64,000 nt of DNA from a virus. The notes beneath the pieces were generated by a model. It was not told the origin of the DNA and did not search any database. It saw only the letters and a list, made by a program, of their open reading frames with translations. Location: IMG/VR virus record IMGVR_UViG_3300021598_001001, positions 62,001 to 126,000 of that record, one strand, 5' to 3'. The position numbers and the translations under genes were made by a program. Each line of letters begins with the position of its first letter. Position 1 is the stretch's first letter. Of the stretch, positions 1 through 8,422 are shown in pieces.

Positions 1-774
1 CGAGCTTCACTAAGTTACGGTACTTCCCCTAGACCCTCAGCAACTGCCACTGCAGGTTCTTCTGGTGGTGGCGGTACAAATGGAAATCCAGGCACTACTA
101 CTTCTGCAGGTTCTGGTGGTTCTGGTGGTTTTGGTCCTAGTGGTAACCCAGGAAGAGCTAGTACTGTTTTTGGAATATCCTTTCCAGGGGGAGCTGGAGG
201 TTCTGGTGGATCCGGAAATAATGGTACTCCAGGAACTAATGGTGGGGCTGGTACTGGTGGAGCCGGTGGTTCTGGTGGTGGCGGCGGCGGAGCTGGAAGT
301 ATTAATGCTGGAACATTTACTTCGGCTAGTGGAAATACTAGTTTCGGTGGTCCTGGTGGATTGGGAGCAGGAGACATATTTCCCGTAGTTTCATCCAGAA
401 CAGGAAATCCTGGAGGCAGTGGACCCGGAAGAACGGGTACAGGTACTGCGACTGGCGGAGGAGGTGGAGGCGGCGGCTTCGCGGCCGACGGTCAACGTGG
501 CGGCGATGGTGGTTCAGGTGGATCAGTAACCCCACCAACAAATGCTCCACAGATCAAATCTGCTGGCGGTGGAGGAGGTGGAGGAGGTGCTTCAAATCCA
601 GGTAATGCAGGATTTGATGGTGATTTTGGAAATCCAGGAGATTCTAATCCCGGTAATGATGGAAGTCCAGCAAATCCAACTACTGCAAGTGATATTGCAG
701 TTACCCCTCTAACTAATTATCCAGTTTCTGTTGCTGCTGGTGGATACATAACAATCACTTGGGGTTCCCAATAA
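1..774 (+). CDS. Glycine-rich tail fibre/adhesin-like structural protein, C-terminal part
   Basis: The reading frame is open from the first base, so the start lies outside the window. The visible 257 residues are dominated by Gly, Ser, Thr, Pro and Asn in GGSGG, NPG and poly-Gly runs. The last 20 residues change character and end in a short beta-like segment, ITITWGSQ. This layout, poly-glycine then an aromatic beta-strand end, is typical of phage tail adhesins and glycine-rich virion proteins, where glycine runs form packed polyglycine helices. The late promoter motif AATAAATA overlaps its stop. The exact role (fibre, adhesin or other virion protein) is inferred from composition only. Confidence 0.7.
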   Translation, partial: RASLSYGTSPRPSATATAGSSGGGGTNGNPGTTTSAGSGGSGGFGPSGNPGRASTVFGISFPGGAGGSGGSGNNGTPGTNGGAGTGGAGGSGGGGGGAGSINAGTFTSASGNTSFGGPGGLGAGDIFPVVSSRTGNPGGSGPGRTGTGTATGGGGGGGGFAADGQRGGDGGSGGSVTPPTNAPQIKSAGGGGGGGGASNPGNAGFDGDFGNPGDSNPGNDGSPANPTTASDIAVTPLTNYPVSVAAGGYITITWGSQ

Positions 775-777
775 ATA
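770..777 (+). promoter_or_regulatory. T4-type late promoter motif AATAAATA
   Basis: NATAAATA is the late promoter -10 motif known from T4-like phages and proposed for cyanophages. It overlaps the TAA of the glycine-rich protein and lies 24 nt before the next ATG at 801. Confidence 0.55.
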
Positions 778-800
778 GAAGTACTTACTGAAAATTAATT

Positions 801-1253
801 ATGGCACCTAAGAAAACATCAAAAACAAGACAGAAAATCCATCAACTTTATGAAGAAAACGAACTCGCAAATTTAGAGTCAAATAGAAATAGAGCGAGAT
901 CATTTTCAGTAGGAACAACCACTGGTGGAATCTTAGAAATAAGTATGAGAGGTGACTATTCTCATCTTTGGTATATACTCCAACCTGTAGAAGCTGTAGA
1001 GATAATTAACCAATTGGCAGCTGCAACTGGATTAGAAGTTGCGATGAGACCCAGACAAGATTTTGCCACTTGGAGAGGATGGGACACCGATACTCCAAAT
1101 GGTGCTTTTTGGGTGGGAGCTGCTGCTTGGCAACTAAAGGAAGAAGATAGACTTAAAATAGAGGAAACGAAAATGAAAAATATAAAATCAATTGAACCAG
1201 TAAATGAAAATGATGAAGTAAAAGAAGAAAGTGAAGTAAATGACGAAGAATGA
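801..1253 (+). CDS. Conserved-looking hypothetical protein, virion-associated by context
   Basis: 150 residues with a basic N-terminus (MAPKKTSKTRQK), a folded core with Trp-rich segments (ATWRGWDTD, GAFWVGAAAW) and a strongly acidic Glu/Asn tail. It sits 27 nt after a tail-type protein, behind a late promoter motif, and overlaps the next gene by 14 nt. That context suggests a late, structure-related gene. No domain is recognised and no function is assigned. Confidence 0.75.
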   Translation: MAPKKTSKTRQKIHQLYEENELANLESNRNRARSFSVGTTTGGILEISMRGDYSHLWYILQPVEAVEIINQLAAATGLEVAMRPRQDFATWRGWDTDTPNGAFWVGAAAWQLKEEDRLKIEETKMKNIKSIEPVNENDEVKEESEVNDEE

Positions 1254-1797
1254 TTTTTATGTTTTAGTAGATACTAATACGAAACAAATAATAAGTAAAT
1301 TAGAACCACTCCCAGAATACTGGAAAAATATAGCTGGCCTAACCAATTTTTCTGAAGAAGAATTAAAGGACTTAAGTTGGAGTGGGAATCCAGGTTTAGG
1401 ATGGATTAAAATAACTTCAGAATTATTGGAAGACTATAGTTCATCTCCAGAAAATTTAACTCTGAATAAAAATCATTTTAAACAAATTATTTCCGATCAT
1501 TTTGAATTAAAAAAGGAAATAGGTGTTACTTATAAAAATATAAGGTGTCCTGTTAATAAAACTACTATTTTTGATTTAAATATTAAAAATTTACAAGCCG
1601 ATCAAAGTCCAGAAAAAACATTTGTTTATAAGATAATAAACGATTATTATTCATTCCGTGCAGAAGAAATAAAAGAATTGTGTGATCTTATAAATCAACA
1701 TGATATTGAATTATCACTATCAGAAATGAACATTTTTAAAGAAATTGAATCTTGTTCGACAGTACACGAGCTATCTAAAATTAATTATGATCTCTGA
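1240..1797 (+). CDS. Hypothetical protein, possible tail-fibre accessory protein
   Basis: 185 residues, starting inside the previous gene. The N-terminus (DFYVLVDTNTKQIISKLEPLPE) followed by a Trp-containing GLGWIKI segment recalls short tail-fibre assembly/attachment proteins, but this is a weak resemblance. It ends within the start of the dioxygenase gene. Function unknown. Confidence 0.7.
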   Translation: MTKNDFYVLVDTNTKQIISKLEPLPEYWKNIAGLTNFSEEELKDLSWSGNPGLGWIKITSELLEDYSSSPENLTLNKNHFKQIISDHFELKKEIGVTYKNIRCPVNKTTIFDLNIKNLQADQSPEKTFVYKIINDYYSFRAEEIKELCDLINQHDIELSLSEMNIFKEIESCSTVHELSKINYDL

Positions 1798-2458
1798 CTT
1801 TTTTTCATATAAAAATTCTTTAGATGATATCTATCAATTCCAAGTATTATCTAACGGATCAACTAGTGGATATTGGTATTTAAATCCTAAAGAGACTGTA
1901 AGTTATTCAACAGAAGATAATATCTTTGGTCCTGAAGAAATAAGGGCAATTATCTTTATTTCAAAAAAACTAAAAAAACAATATGGAACTGTTGGATCCG
2001 ACGAAAAAGAAATTGTTATTAAGAAAATAAGAACATCTTCAATATGTTGGATGCCAATGAACTGCAATACAGATTGGATCTATAGAAGATTGACTGATTA
2101 TGTCATTAATCACAACAAGACATATTTTGATTTTGATTTAACAAAAATAGAATCTTTACAATTTACAGAATATAGAGGAGAAGAAACTGGACATTATTCC
2201 AAACATGTAGATCCAATGTTTTGGAATATACCAGAAGATCGAAAATTGAGTTTCGTAGTTCAACTATCCGATCCTTCAACATATGAGGGAGGTGATTTAT
2301 TATTATATTCTGGTATTTCTTCTGAACCAATAAAGATTGAAAAAAAGATAGGTAAAATAGTATTCTTTCCTTCCAATGTTTTACACGAAGTAACTCCAGT
2401 AACTAAAGGAACTCGACATACTCTAGTGGGTTGGGTTCATGGTCCCAAATTGAGGTAA
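1787..2458 (+). CDS. 2-oxoglutarate/Fe(II)-dependent dioxygenase, prolyl-hydroxylase type
   Basis: 223 residues. The C-terminal half is a typical P4H/PKHD-like double-stranded beta-helix: the HxD iron motif (KHVDPM, about residue 140), the EGGDLLLY strand, the distal iron His in VLHEVTPV (about 199), and the Arg in GTRHTLVGW that would bind 2-oxoglutarate. The family hydroxylates protein side chains or other small targets using Fe(II), 2-oxoglutarate and O2. I chose the ATG at 1787, which overlaps the previous stop; a longer in-frame start exists at 1745. A second dioxygenase follows 6 nt downstream. Members are common in T4-like cyanophages but their substrates are not established. Confidence 0.88.
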   Translation: MISDFFSYKNSLDDIYQFQVLSNGSTSGYWYLNPKETVSYSTEDNIFGPEEIRAIIFISKKLKKQYGTVGSDEKEIVIKKIRTSSICWMPMNCNTDWIYRRLTDYVINHNKTYFDFDLTKIESLQFTEYRGEETGHYSKHVDPMFWNIPEDRKLSFVVQLSDPSTYEGGDLLLYSGISSEPIKIEKKIGKIVFFPSNVLHEVTPVTKGTRHTLVGWVHGPKLR

Positions 2459-2464
2459 TTTTCA

Positions 2465-3043
2465 ATGAGTTTTAGTAAAAATGGTTATTATATTATAGAA
2501 AATTTTCTTAATCATGATTTTTTAAAATTTATAGAACAATATTTTTATACAAGAATTAAATCTGGATTCAATGTCACCTATGGTGATGATCAAGCTCCAG
2601 GTAGTTGTTCATTTTATGGTGACCCTCTGATAGATACCATATTAGAAAATTCTAAAGAACATCTTTCTAAAGTAACAAATAAAATTTTGTTACCAACCTA
2701 TAGTTACACAAGATTTTATGGTAAAGATGATGAACTTATAATTCATAGAGATAGGCCATCATGTGAAATATCCGCTACACTATCACTAGCAATTCCCAAT
2801 GGAGAAGAAATATCTCCAATTTACTTTAGTGAAAATGAAGATAAAAGTAATGCTGCAGAGATATTACTAAAACCAGGAGATTTATGTCTTTATAGAGGAT
2901 GTGATTTATATCACTGGAGAGAACCATTCACTCAAAGATGGTATTTACAATCTTTCTTACATTATGTCGATGCAGAAGGGCCACATGCAAAAAACATTTA
3001 TGACGGTAGACCCTACTTAGGGTGTCCTCCCAAAAAAGACTAA
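2465..3043 (+). CDS. 2OG-Fe(II) oxygenase-like protein
   Basis: 192 residues. The iron-binding HxD is in IIHRDRPS (about residue 93), the distal His in LYHWREP (about 151), and a basic residue in QRWYLQS (about 158) is placed to bind 2-oxoglutarate. GDLCLYRG precedes the distal His as in the family. It directly follows another dioxygenase and is not closely similar to it, so the pair is unlikely to be a recent duplication. Its stop overlaps a late promoter motif. The substrate is unknown; modification of a virion or host surface component is a guess. Confidence 0.82.
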   Translation: MSFSKNGYYIIENFLNHDFLKFIEQYFYTRIKSGFNVTYGDDQAPGSCSFYGDPLIDTILENSKEHLSKVTNKILLPTYSYTRFYGKDDELIIHRDRPSCEISATLSLAIPNGEEISPIYFSENEDKSNAAEILLKPGDLCLYRGCDLYHWREPFTQRWYLQSFLHYVDAEGPHAKNIYDGRPYLGCPPKKD

Positions 3044-3047
3044 ATAA
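3040..3047 (+). promoter_or_regulatory. Late promoter motif CTAAATAA
   Basis: CTAAATAA overlaps the TAA stop of the dioxygenase gene and lies 28 nt upstream of the ATG at 3076. This position favours 3076 over an in-frame upstream start as the true start. Confidence 0.5.
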
Positions 3048-3075
3048 AGTGTCTGAGTTATTTTACCATTTAAAC

Positions 3076-3255
3076 ATGACCGAAGAAAAATCACAAAATA
3101 TTGACGAAATGATTGCTGAGATCACCAAACAAATCGAAGATCTCAGAGAAGAACTGATTGAAACAGAAAGAACGTTCAATCTTAAAAAAGAACAGTTCAT
3201 TAAACTTCAAGGAGCTCTAGAAGCTTTTGAAGTAGTAAAGACTAATAATCTTTGA
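3076..3255 (+). CDS. Small coiled-coil protein
   Basis: 59 residues, almost entirely charged heptad-like helix (DEMIAEITKQIEDLREELIE, then FNLKKEQFIKLQGALEAFE). It probably dimerises as a coiled coil. It is alone between a late promoter motif and a strong intrinsic terminator, so it is likely an abundant late transcript. Function unknown. Confidence 0.75.
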   Translation: MTEEKSQNIDEMIAEITKQIEDLREELIETERTFNLKKEQFIKLQGALEAFEVVKTNNL

Positions 3256-3285
3256 AACTGCACAGAGTTATTATAACCGCAATTG

Positions 3286-3324
3286 AAGGGGCTAGTCAAC
3301 ATTGACAATAGCCCCTTTTATTTT
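3286..3324 (+). terminator. Rho-independent terminator
   Basis: Stem GGGGCTA (3288-3294) pairs with TAGCCCC (3309-3315) and is followed by TTTTATTTT. It closes the coiled-coil gene and separates it from the AsnB operon. Confidence 0.85.
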
Positions 3325-3341
3325 GTATAATTATTGGATTT

Positions 3342-3620
3342 ATGGACGAAAAAAAATTACCAGAATTAATTGATGAAAATCAATATCCAGACTTTTGGGA
3401 ACAAATAAAATCTTTTCAAGAGTTTGCTAAAGATGTGGGTCAAGGTGCTGCGTCTGGAAATGGATTTTTAGCGTCTAAAGAATTACAAGAAAAAAGAATT
3501 GAAATTTGTAATGAATGTCCAGATTACAACAAAGATCAAAAAAGATGTTACAAATGTGGATGTTTTATGGAACATAAGATAAAATTTGCAAATGTAAAAT
3601 GTCCAGCATCTAAGTGGTAA
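3342..3620 (+). CDS. Small cysteine-cluster (zinc-ribbon-like) protein
   Basis: 92 residues. The C-terminal third carries six Cys in the order IEICNECPDY, KRCYKCGCF and VKCPASKW, a spacing suited to one zinc or iron-sulfur site. The N-terminal part is helical and acidic. One base separates its stop from the AsnB-like start, so the two are co-translated and may work together. No specific function can be given. Confidence 0.75.
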   Translation: MDEKKLPELIDENQYPDFWEQIKSFQEFAKDVGQGAASGNGFLASKELQEKRIEICNECPDYNKDQKRCYKCGCFMEHKIKFANVKCPASKW

Positions 3621-3621
3621 C

Positions 3622-5253
3622 ATGTGTGGTTTTGGTCTGGTATTATGTAAAAGAGATAAAATTGACTATGAGTTGATTCGTATTGCAGAAGATGATCTAG
3701 GTCTTCGTGGCCCATCTTCTGCGACTCACTATTTGAGTGAACAGGTTTATATGTATCAGTCAGTTCTTGCGATACAAACTGAACCTAAACATGAAAAGTC
3801 AATTGCAAATCTACCAATAAATTACAAAGTTACGTTGTATAACGGTGAGATTTATGATGAGACAAAATACTCCAATGACACAGATTACATTAAAAAAGAA
3901 GAGTTAGAAAAAATTCTACTCAACTGCGACGGAATGTTTTCTGTTGCGAATGTGGAAAAACATGGATCGTATTTCAACGTTGATGTTTATAGAGATGTGA
4001 TTGGTGAAAAGAGGTGTTTTTACTACGATTCTCCTAGACTGTTTATCATATCCTCAACTCCATCTTTTATTAAGGATGTGTTGGAAAAATATGGAGTTCC
4101 AATTAGAGTTAATAAAGTTGCTTTAAAAGATTACTTTTTAACAAGACATTACATCTCAAATTCCACTTCAATTGAAGGAATTTATCAAGTACCGCCAGGC
4201 CATAAATTAACTTACAATAAACATTTAACTGTAGAAAGAGTTTGGTCTGGAAGAGATTATTTAAACACCGATCTAATATTTGAACTCAAGAATAAAAGTC
4301 AGCATGATTACACATTACAGGTAAATGAGTTATTGTTAAAAACTTTGCAAAAGATGCAAAAGTCTGTCCTTCCACATGTAAAGGTGTATTCAGTAGTTTC
4401 TGGTGGTGTCGATTCTTCTATTGTTACTCATTTTTTAGAACAGGCTGGAGTGAATGTTGAACGTGCAATTACTCTGACATTTAACCAAAAGGATCCTGTA
4501 GCTTTATCATCAAATAGACTATTCAAGAATCTTTCGTCTTTACAACTACAGAGAAACATTGATATTGATGAGTATTATGAATCTTACTTGGAATGTTTAA
4601 AGTTATGTTGTTCTCCGATTCCATCCCATGATTTCGCTTCTGCAAATATCATGTTTAGTATGGTCGAACCTGGATCAATACTTTATGGAGGAGAAGGTGC
4701 GGATGAATTGTTTTTGGGATACAAATATTACGAAAGTTCAAATAAATCCCAATATACACTACCGATCAGAAATAATTTTATTCTCTCATTTGAGAAAGAA
4801 ATTGAAGAGGATTTTAATTATGTGAAAGACTTTTTTAAAAATCATGGATTTTCAGAAAGAGATTCTTCTATCAAAGCTTGTTCTTATGTAGATTTCTTTC
4901 ATCAGATGCCTAATGCAACATTAATGTCAACAGATCTTATTGGATCAAGTCATGGTATTGAGTGTAGGACTCCCTTTACTCGTAAAGATATAGTAACTTT
5001 TGCTTTAAATTCTCCAGTTTCTTTACTTCTTGGTAAATCATCTTTAGTTAAACTATTTGAAACTTGCTTTAACACAGTTCCGTTTGAAAAACGAGGTTTC
5101 TGTGGACATCCTAACGAGATGTTAAGGTACTTGCCTAACGGGCTCTGCAAGTCTTATAGTACTTTTGGTACGGATAGGTTTGAATCCTCTGACAGAGATA
5201 TTGCATGGAAGTATATCAATACTGAATTTTTCTTAAATAATGTAGCTGGATAA
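3622..5253 (+). CDS. asnB: Glutamine-dependent asparagine synthetase-like amidotransferase
   Basis: 543 residues with both AsnB domains. The N-terminal class II glutamine amidotransferase has the catalytic Cys2 (MCGFG) and the LYNGEIY glutaminase motif. The C-terminal synthetase domain has the ATP PP-loop SGGVDSS (about residue 260) and GGEGADELFLGY (about 356). The family transfers ammonia from glutamine to aspartate via an aspartyl-AMP; relatives in surface-polysaccharide clusters amidate sugars. The length is close to the bacterial AsnB norm, so it is probably intact. As a phage auxiliary metabolic gene it could alter amino-acid supply or a glycan. The substrate is not proven by sequence. 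Confidence 0.9.
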   Translation: MCGFGLVLCKRDKIDYELIRIAEDDLGLRGPSSATHYLSEQVYMYQSVLAIQTEPKHEKSIANLPINYKVTLYNGEIYDETKYSNDTDYIKKEELEKILLNCDGMFSVANVEKHGSYFNVDVYRDVIGEKRCFYYDSPRLFIISSTPSFIKDVLEKYGVPIRVNKVALKDYFLTRHYISNSTSIEGIYQVPPGHKLTYNKHLTVERVWSGRDYLNTDLIFELKNKSQHDYTLQVNELLLKTLQKMQKSVLPHVKVYSVVSGGVDSSIVTHFLEQAGVNVERAITLTFNQKDPVALSSNRLFKNLSSLQLQRNIDIDEYYESYLECLKLCCSPIPSHDFASANIMFSMVEPGSILYGGEGADELFLGYKYYESSNKSQYTLPIRNNFILSFEKEIEEDFNYVKDFFKNHGFSERDSSIKACSYVDFFHQMPNATLMSTDLIGSSHGIECRTPFTRKDIVTFALNSPVSLLLGKSSLVKLFETCFNTVPFEKRGFCGHPNEMLRYLPNGLCKSYSTFGTDRFESSDRDIAWKYINTEFFLNNVAG

Positions 5254-5258
5254 GTAAC

Positions 5259-5660
5259 ATGGGGATGTTTGACTATTTCAGATCATCATACGATCTTGGT
5301 AAAGAATTTACGAATGTAGTATGTCAAACCAAGGATATTGAAGATGGTTATGGTGGCACAATGACCGATTACTGGTTAGATCCCTCGGGAAAGTTGTGGT
5401 ATCCAAGTTATAGTGGTTGTTATACGATGGAAATCTTTGAAGAAGATCATCCAAAGTATGATCCAAAACGTAAATGGATGAACTTTGAATGGGTTCGCAC
5501 TGGCAGTCGTGGTAAAGTAATTCTGTGTTATATTACCAAATATATTGAAGTGTATCCAGAAAATTGGAAAGGTGAGTGGGAAGACTGGCCAAGAATGAGA
5601 TTACACTTTAAGTATGGAATCATACAAGATTTCGAAAATGTCACAGGGAAATACAAATGA
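5259..5660 (+). CDS. Hypothetical protein with MGMFDY N-terminus
   Basis: 133 residues beginning MGMFDYF, an N-terminus shared by a group of phage hypothetical proteins. The core is rich in Trp and Tyr (TDYWLDPSGKLWYPSYSGCYT) with an extended beta pattern. It starts the long run of accessory genes after the AT-rich AsnB block and overlaps the next gene by 4 nt (ATGA). Function unknown. Confidence 0.75.
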   Translation: MGMFDYFRSSYDLGKEFTNVVCQTKDIEDGYGGTMTDYWLDPSGKLWYPSYSGCYTMEIFEEDHPKYDPKRKWMNFEWVRTGSRGKVILCYITKYIEVYPENWKGEWEDWPRMRLHFKYGIIQDFENVTGKYK

Positions 5661-6037
5661 AATACCTACTTTTCTTACTACTACTTACTCCAACGCAAGT
5701 GTATTCACAACAAGTAAACGATTATCAAACTTGTACAAAGTATCGTGAAGTTTACACTCCTGGTTACTATGATAGATATGGTAATTATGTACAAGGAAAT
5801 GTTTCTACTCAGTCATACCAAGTCCCTTGCGGAAATGGACCCGTCAATTATCAGCCACGTAGAGTTGATAATTATGGGAACAATTATTATCGCCGCGGTT
5901 ACTGTAATCCTACTCAGGCGACCCTAGGCGCACTTCTAGGGGGTGGTGTGGGTGCTGCACTATCTAGAGGTGATGGACGTTGGTGGGCGATCCCTGTAGG
6001 CGCTGCCGTAGGTGGTACAATTTTTGGATGTAACTAA
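5657..6037 (+). CDS. Secreted glycine-zipper protein
   Basis: 126 residues. An N-terminal signal peptide (hydrophobic LLFLLLLTPTQVYSQ) is followed by a Tyr/Asn-rich repeat-like region with two Cys, then a glycine-zipper pair (ATLGALLGGGVGAAL and VGAAVGGTIFG) and a final Cys. This matches the layout of small bacterial envelope proteins with a glycine-zipper 2TM domain. It probably sits in or on the host envelope; the role in infection is unknown. Confidence 0.8.
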   Translation: MKYLLFLLLLTPTQVYSQQVNDYQTCTKYREVYTPGYYDRYGNYVQGNVSTQSYQVPCGNGPVNYQPRRVDNYGNNYYRRGYCNPTQATLGALLGGGVGAALSRGDGRWWAIPVGAAVGGTIFGCN

Positions 6038-6039
6038 AA

Positions 6040-6312
6040 ATGAATTTAATTAATTTTAAACACCGTGAAGACTTTGGACACGAATGGTATGTTCAGGTTC
6101 TAAATGCAAAAGGTTGGAGTTTGCTTCAAGCATCTGTAAGTTGGAATGATTATCCTGGATGGCCTTACATCAAGATTAGTTCTGGAACTGGTTCTACTTT
6201 GAGTATTATGTTCTGGGCATATAAGTTTGGTTTTGATATTGGTATTATTGAACGCACTTGGAAGTGGGATTACTTAGAGGAACTAGATGAAAACGAAACT
6301 GAACTGGATTGA
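6040..6312 (+). CDS. Hypothetical protein, Trp-rich
   Basis: 90 residues, a compact alpha/beta-looking protein with many Trp (HEWYVQV, GWSLL, WNDYPGWPYIKI) and an acidic tail. It lies 2 nt after the secreted protein and overlaps the next gene by 26 nt. Not recognised. Confidence 0.7.
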   Translation: MNLINFKHREDFGHEWYVQVLNAKGWSLLQASVSWNDYPGWPYIKISSGTGSTLSIMFWAYKFGFDIGIIERTWKWDYLEELDENETELD

Positions 6313-6625
6313 GTATTATTTCGGTCACTGCTTCCAGACTGGTTGGAGGGAGATGTGGAACAACTTCAAGATGTGGAGAGACCTCATTAGTGGAAATTAT
6401 AAAGACTATGCCCTACTTTCAACTGATGACCCTTATGAAGAATGTTATCAATGGTTCTGGTGTAGTATCAATATGGATGAAACTTATCCCAAAGAGTTTT
6501 TAGAATACTTGATGGAAATGTGTGATCGTATTGATCGTGGAGAAGAGAAATTGATTCCGTTGACTGAAGATTTTATGGATGATTTGAAAAAAATGTTAGA
6601 AGAATCTAATGAAGAGGACACTTGA
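6287..6625 (+). CDS. Hypothetical acidic helical protein
   Basis: 112 residues, Trp-rich N-terminal half (YYFGHCFQTGWREMWNNFKMW) and a helical acidic C-terminus. The last codons (EEDT, stop) lie inside a repeat that recurs at 10155 and 10566, so its 3' end is shared with other genes. Function unknown. Confidence 0.7.
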   Translation: MKTKLNWIEYYFGHCFQTGWREMWNNFKMWRDLISGNYKDYALLSTDDPYEECYQWFWCSINMDETYPKEFLEYLMEMCDRIDRGEEKLIPLTEDFMDDLKKMLEESNEEDT

Positions 6626-6672
6626 GGAACTGTCCATCGACCCTTGACTTTTACAACCAGAATCTTTATAGT
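6613..6672 (+). promoter_or_regulatory. Promoter cassette (type 2) with consensus -35/-10
   Basis: The shared stretch GAGGACACTTGAGGAACTG spans the upstream stop codon. It is followed by CTGTCC (6630-6635), 8 nt, TTGACT (6644-6649), 17 nt and TATAGT (6667-6672). This copy is a near-consensus sigma70 promoter, which fixes where the -35 and -10 fall in the other cassettes. It should drive the gene at 6695 and those after it. Confidence 0.8.
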
Positions 6673-6694
6673 ATGAATATACAAATCTAGATCA

Positions 6695-7252
6695 ATGACT
6701 TACAAAGCAACACTGAAAGTTCACTTTGATACTGAATGGACTCCTAGTTATGGTGGGTCTGGAATCTATGATGATGAAACTCTTCCAGAGGAACATTATA
6801 CCTTTGAGATTCCTTGTCATGACATCAATACCATTCAACTGTTCCGTTTCTTTGGAAATATTGCCCGAACAATGGGGCACTGTGAACAAGGTATTATGAA
6901 AGGAGCTTGTTCACTTGCATTTAATGATATGCGTGGTGAAGAAGAAATGCGTAAGGTTGCTGAAGAGTTTGATATGAAACTTGCAGAAGATTATGCAAAA
7001 GAGTTTCGTAAGTTGGAAGATGAAATTTATGATCTGAAAGCTAAACTTTCTCGTCTCGAACAACCTGAGAATTCTCAATATACTGATGAAGAAATGGCAG
7101 CCATTACTCATCAGGAATGGAAAGGTCTTGTTCCTGGTAGCAATTCTGCTGTGATGAAGGGATGTAAGTGTCCTGTAATGGATAACGAAGAGATGCCTGA
7201 AGATCGTAAATGGGTAAATGGCGACTGCCCTCTACATGGTAAACAAAAATGA
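6695..7252 (+). CDS. Hypothetical protein with coiled coil and C-terminal Cys/His cluster
   Basis: 185 residues. An N-terminal beta-rich domain (TLKVHFDTEWTPSY) is followed by a charged coiled coil (residues about 85-130) and a C-terminal segment with CKCPVMDN and DCPLHGK. That Cys/His pattern recurs as a small zinc-binding-like module in phage proteins. It is the first gene after a strong promoter. Function unknown. Confidence 0.75.
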   Translation: MTYKATLKVHFDTEWTPSYGGSGIYDDETLPEEHYTFEIPCHDINTIQLFRFFGNIARTMGHCEQGIMKGACSLAFNDMRGEEEMRKVAEEFDMKLAEDYAKEFRKLEDEIYDLKAKLSRLEQPENSQYTDEEMAAITHQEWKGLVPGSNSAVMKGCKCPVMDNEEMPEDRKWVNGDCPLHGKQK

Positions 7253-7434
7253 AACCTAACTTTCGTAAAGTCCTTAGTATGGCCCTTGAAGAAGGTGTCA
7301 GGTATGGATACAATCGTGCCCACAAACATGTAGAGAATCCACACGAAGATGCAGTGGTTGATCTAGTGGTTGAGGGTGCAATGAACTCTATCTACGAATG
7401 GTTTGAATTTGAGGAGAATCATGTCTCTGATTGA
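7249..7434 (+). CDS. Hypothetical small helical protein
   Basis: 61 residues, amphipathic helices (VLSMALEEGVRYGYNRAHKH, then EDAVVDLVVEGAMNSIYEWF). It overlaps the previous stop by 4 nt and the next start by 14 nt. Not recognised. Confidence 0.65.
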   Translation: MKPNFRKVLSMALEEGVRYGYNRAHKHVENPHEDAVVDLVVEGAMNSIYEWFEFEENHVSD

Positions 7435-7768
7435 CACAATTAATCATTTCATTCAAGACCAAGAAGGACATCTTCAGTGTCTTGAATGGGATATTCGTGA
7501 AGAAACTAATCAAGAAGAACCACAACTTGATTGGTATTGTGAAGAGTATGACCTGTGTAAAGAACGCATAGAACATCTACAACAAATCAAATCTGAACTT
7601 GCTCGTCTTCAACGCTATGATGATGAACTTTCATCTGTAATGCCTGAGGACTACAAAGATTGGTGGCAGAACTCTAAGGAAGAGTGGCCTGAGGTTGCTA
7701 AAGGTTCTATTGAGAATCTACGTGAACGTGAAGAACTTGCTTGGAAACAACTGGAGGCACAACAATGA
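7421..7768 (+). CDS. Small helical protein, IREETN family
   Basis: 115 residues starting MSLIDTINHFI; the start at 7421 is chosen because gaggagaatc precedes it as a ribosome binding site. It contains LEWDIREETN and a coiled coil ERIEHLQQIKSELARLQ. The protein at 12191 shares SWEIREETN and the following Tyr/Asp pattern, so the two are paralogues, this one with an added C-terminal region. Function unknown. Confidence 0.75.
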   Translation: MSLIDTINHFIQDQEGHLQCLEWDIREETNQEEPQLDWYCEEYDLCKERIEHLQQIKSELARLQRYDDELSSVMPEDYKDWWQNSKEEWPEVAKGSIENLREREELAWKQLEAQQ

Positions 7769-8115
7769 GCGGCGGACACTTTAATGATTGTGGTTACGAT
7801 TACTACAAGGTAGCACAGTTTGCTGATGAGTTGGAAGTAGAAATCCAAAACAACAACAAAAAACTGGATGAATATGAGTATGCTCCCAATTTTTCACCAG
7901 AAACTATCAAGTATTTGAGGAAGCAACTTCGTCAGATGCGTAAGGTAGCAGAGATCATGAGGCATATTGATTATCTGTATTCTGGTGATCATGGTGAAGA
8001 TAGTTTTATGCATCGTGTAAAAGAAGTAGAGAAACACTGGGAGGAGATTGAAGAGATAGTTACACGCATGGATAATCATCCAGATGGATGGAATGAAACT
8101 GGAGACGGTGTGTGA
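7765..8115 (+). CDS. Phage SGGHFN-family hypothetical protein
   Basis: 116 residues beginning MSGGHFNDCGYDYYKV, an N-terminal signature seen in many phage hypothetical proteins, followed by helices that carry EVEIQNNNKK and LRKQLRQMRK. The start at 7765 overlaps the preceding stop (ATGA). The biochemical role of this family is unknown. Confidence 0.75.
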   Translation: MSGGHFNDCGYDYYKVAQFADELEVEIQNNNKKLDEYEYAPNFSPETIKYLRKQLRQMRKVAEIMRHIDYLYSGDHGEDSFMHRVKEVEKHWEEIEEIVTRMDNHPDGWNETGDGV

Positions 8116-8234
8116 AACTTCCATATGTGCTAAAATCGTGGTATTATCACATCACAGGATACTGGGAGAAGAAACTACCACATCTGCCTGGTGCTAATTC
8201 TAAACAATTTTGGAACATTATTAACGGTAATTGA
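8112..8234 (+). CDS. Very small basic protein (GTG start)
   Basis: 40 residues starting at a GTG that overlaps the preceding stop (GTGA). The composition is aromatic and basic (SWYYHITGYWEKKLPHLPGANS). It exactly fills the gap between two genes, which supports translation. Not recognised. Confidence 0.5.
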   Translation: MKLPYVLKSWYYHITGYWEKKLPHLPGANSKQFWNIINGN

Positions 8235-8236
8235 TT

Positions 8237-8422
8237 ATGGTTGAGAAAGTAAAGTTTGTAACGGTCACTCGTGTGATTGATGACCGCAAAGGTATTCATT
8301 ACCTGGATGCTATTGATGAGAATGGTATCCACTGGACTGCTGAATTGGATAACAAACAAGAGAAATGGTTAGTATATACTAAACTATGGACTAGAGATCC
8401 TCAACATCCTTACGATTTATGA
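8237..8422 (+). CDS. Small hypothetical protein
   Basis: 61 residues, beta-rich (VKFVTVTRVIDDRKGIHYL, then WTAELDNKQEKW). ATG at 8237 is preferred over a TTG 6 nt upstream. It overlaps the next gene by 4 nt. Function unknown. Confidence 0.65.
   Translation: MVEKVKFVTVTRVIDDRKGIHYLDAIDENGIHWTAELDNKQEKWLVYTKLWTRDPQHPYDL

Noticed and set aside
15-377. Proline-rich minus-strand ORF over the left end
   Set aside because: It is the antisense image of Gly codons in the glycine-rich protein; all accepted genes are on the + strand.
4628-4825. Short + strand ORF inside the AsnB-like gene
   Set aside because: Fully contained in a well-supported enzyme gene in another frame.
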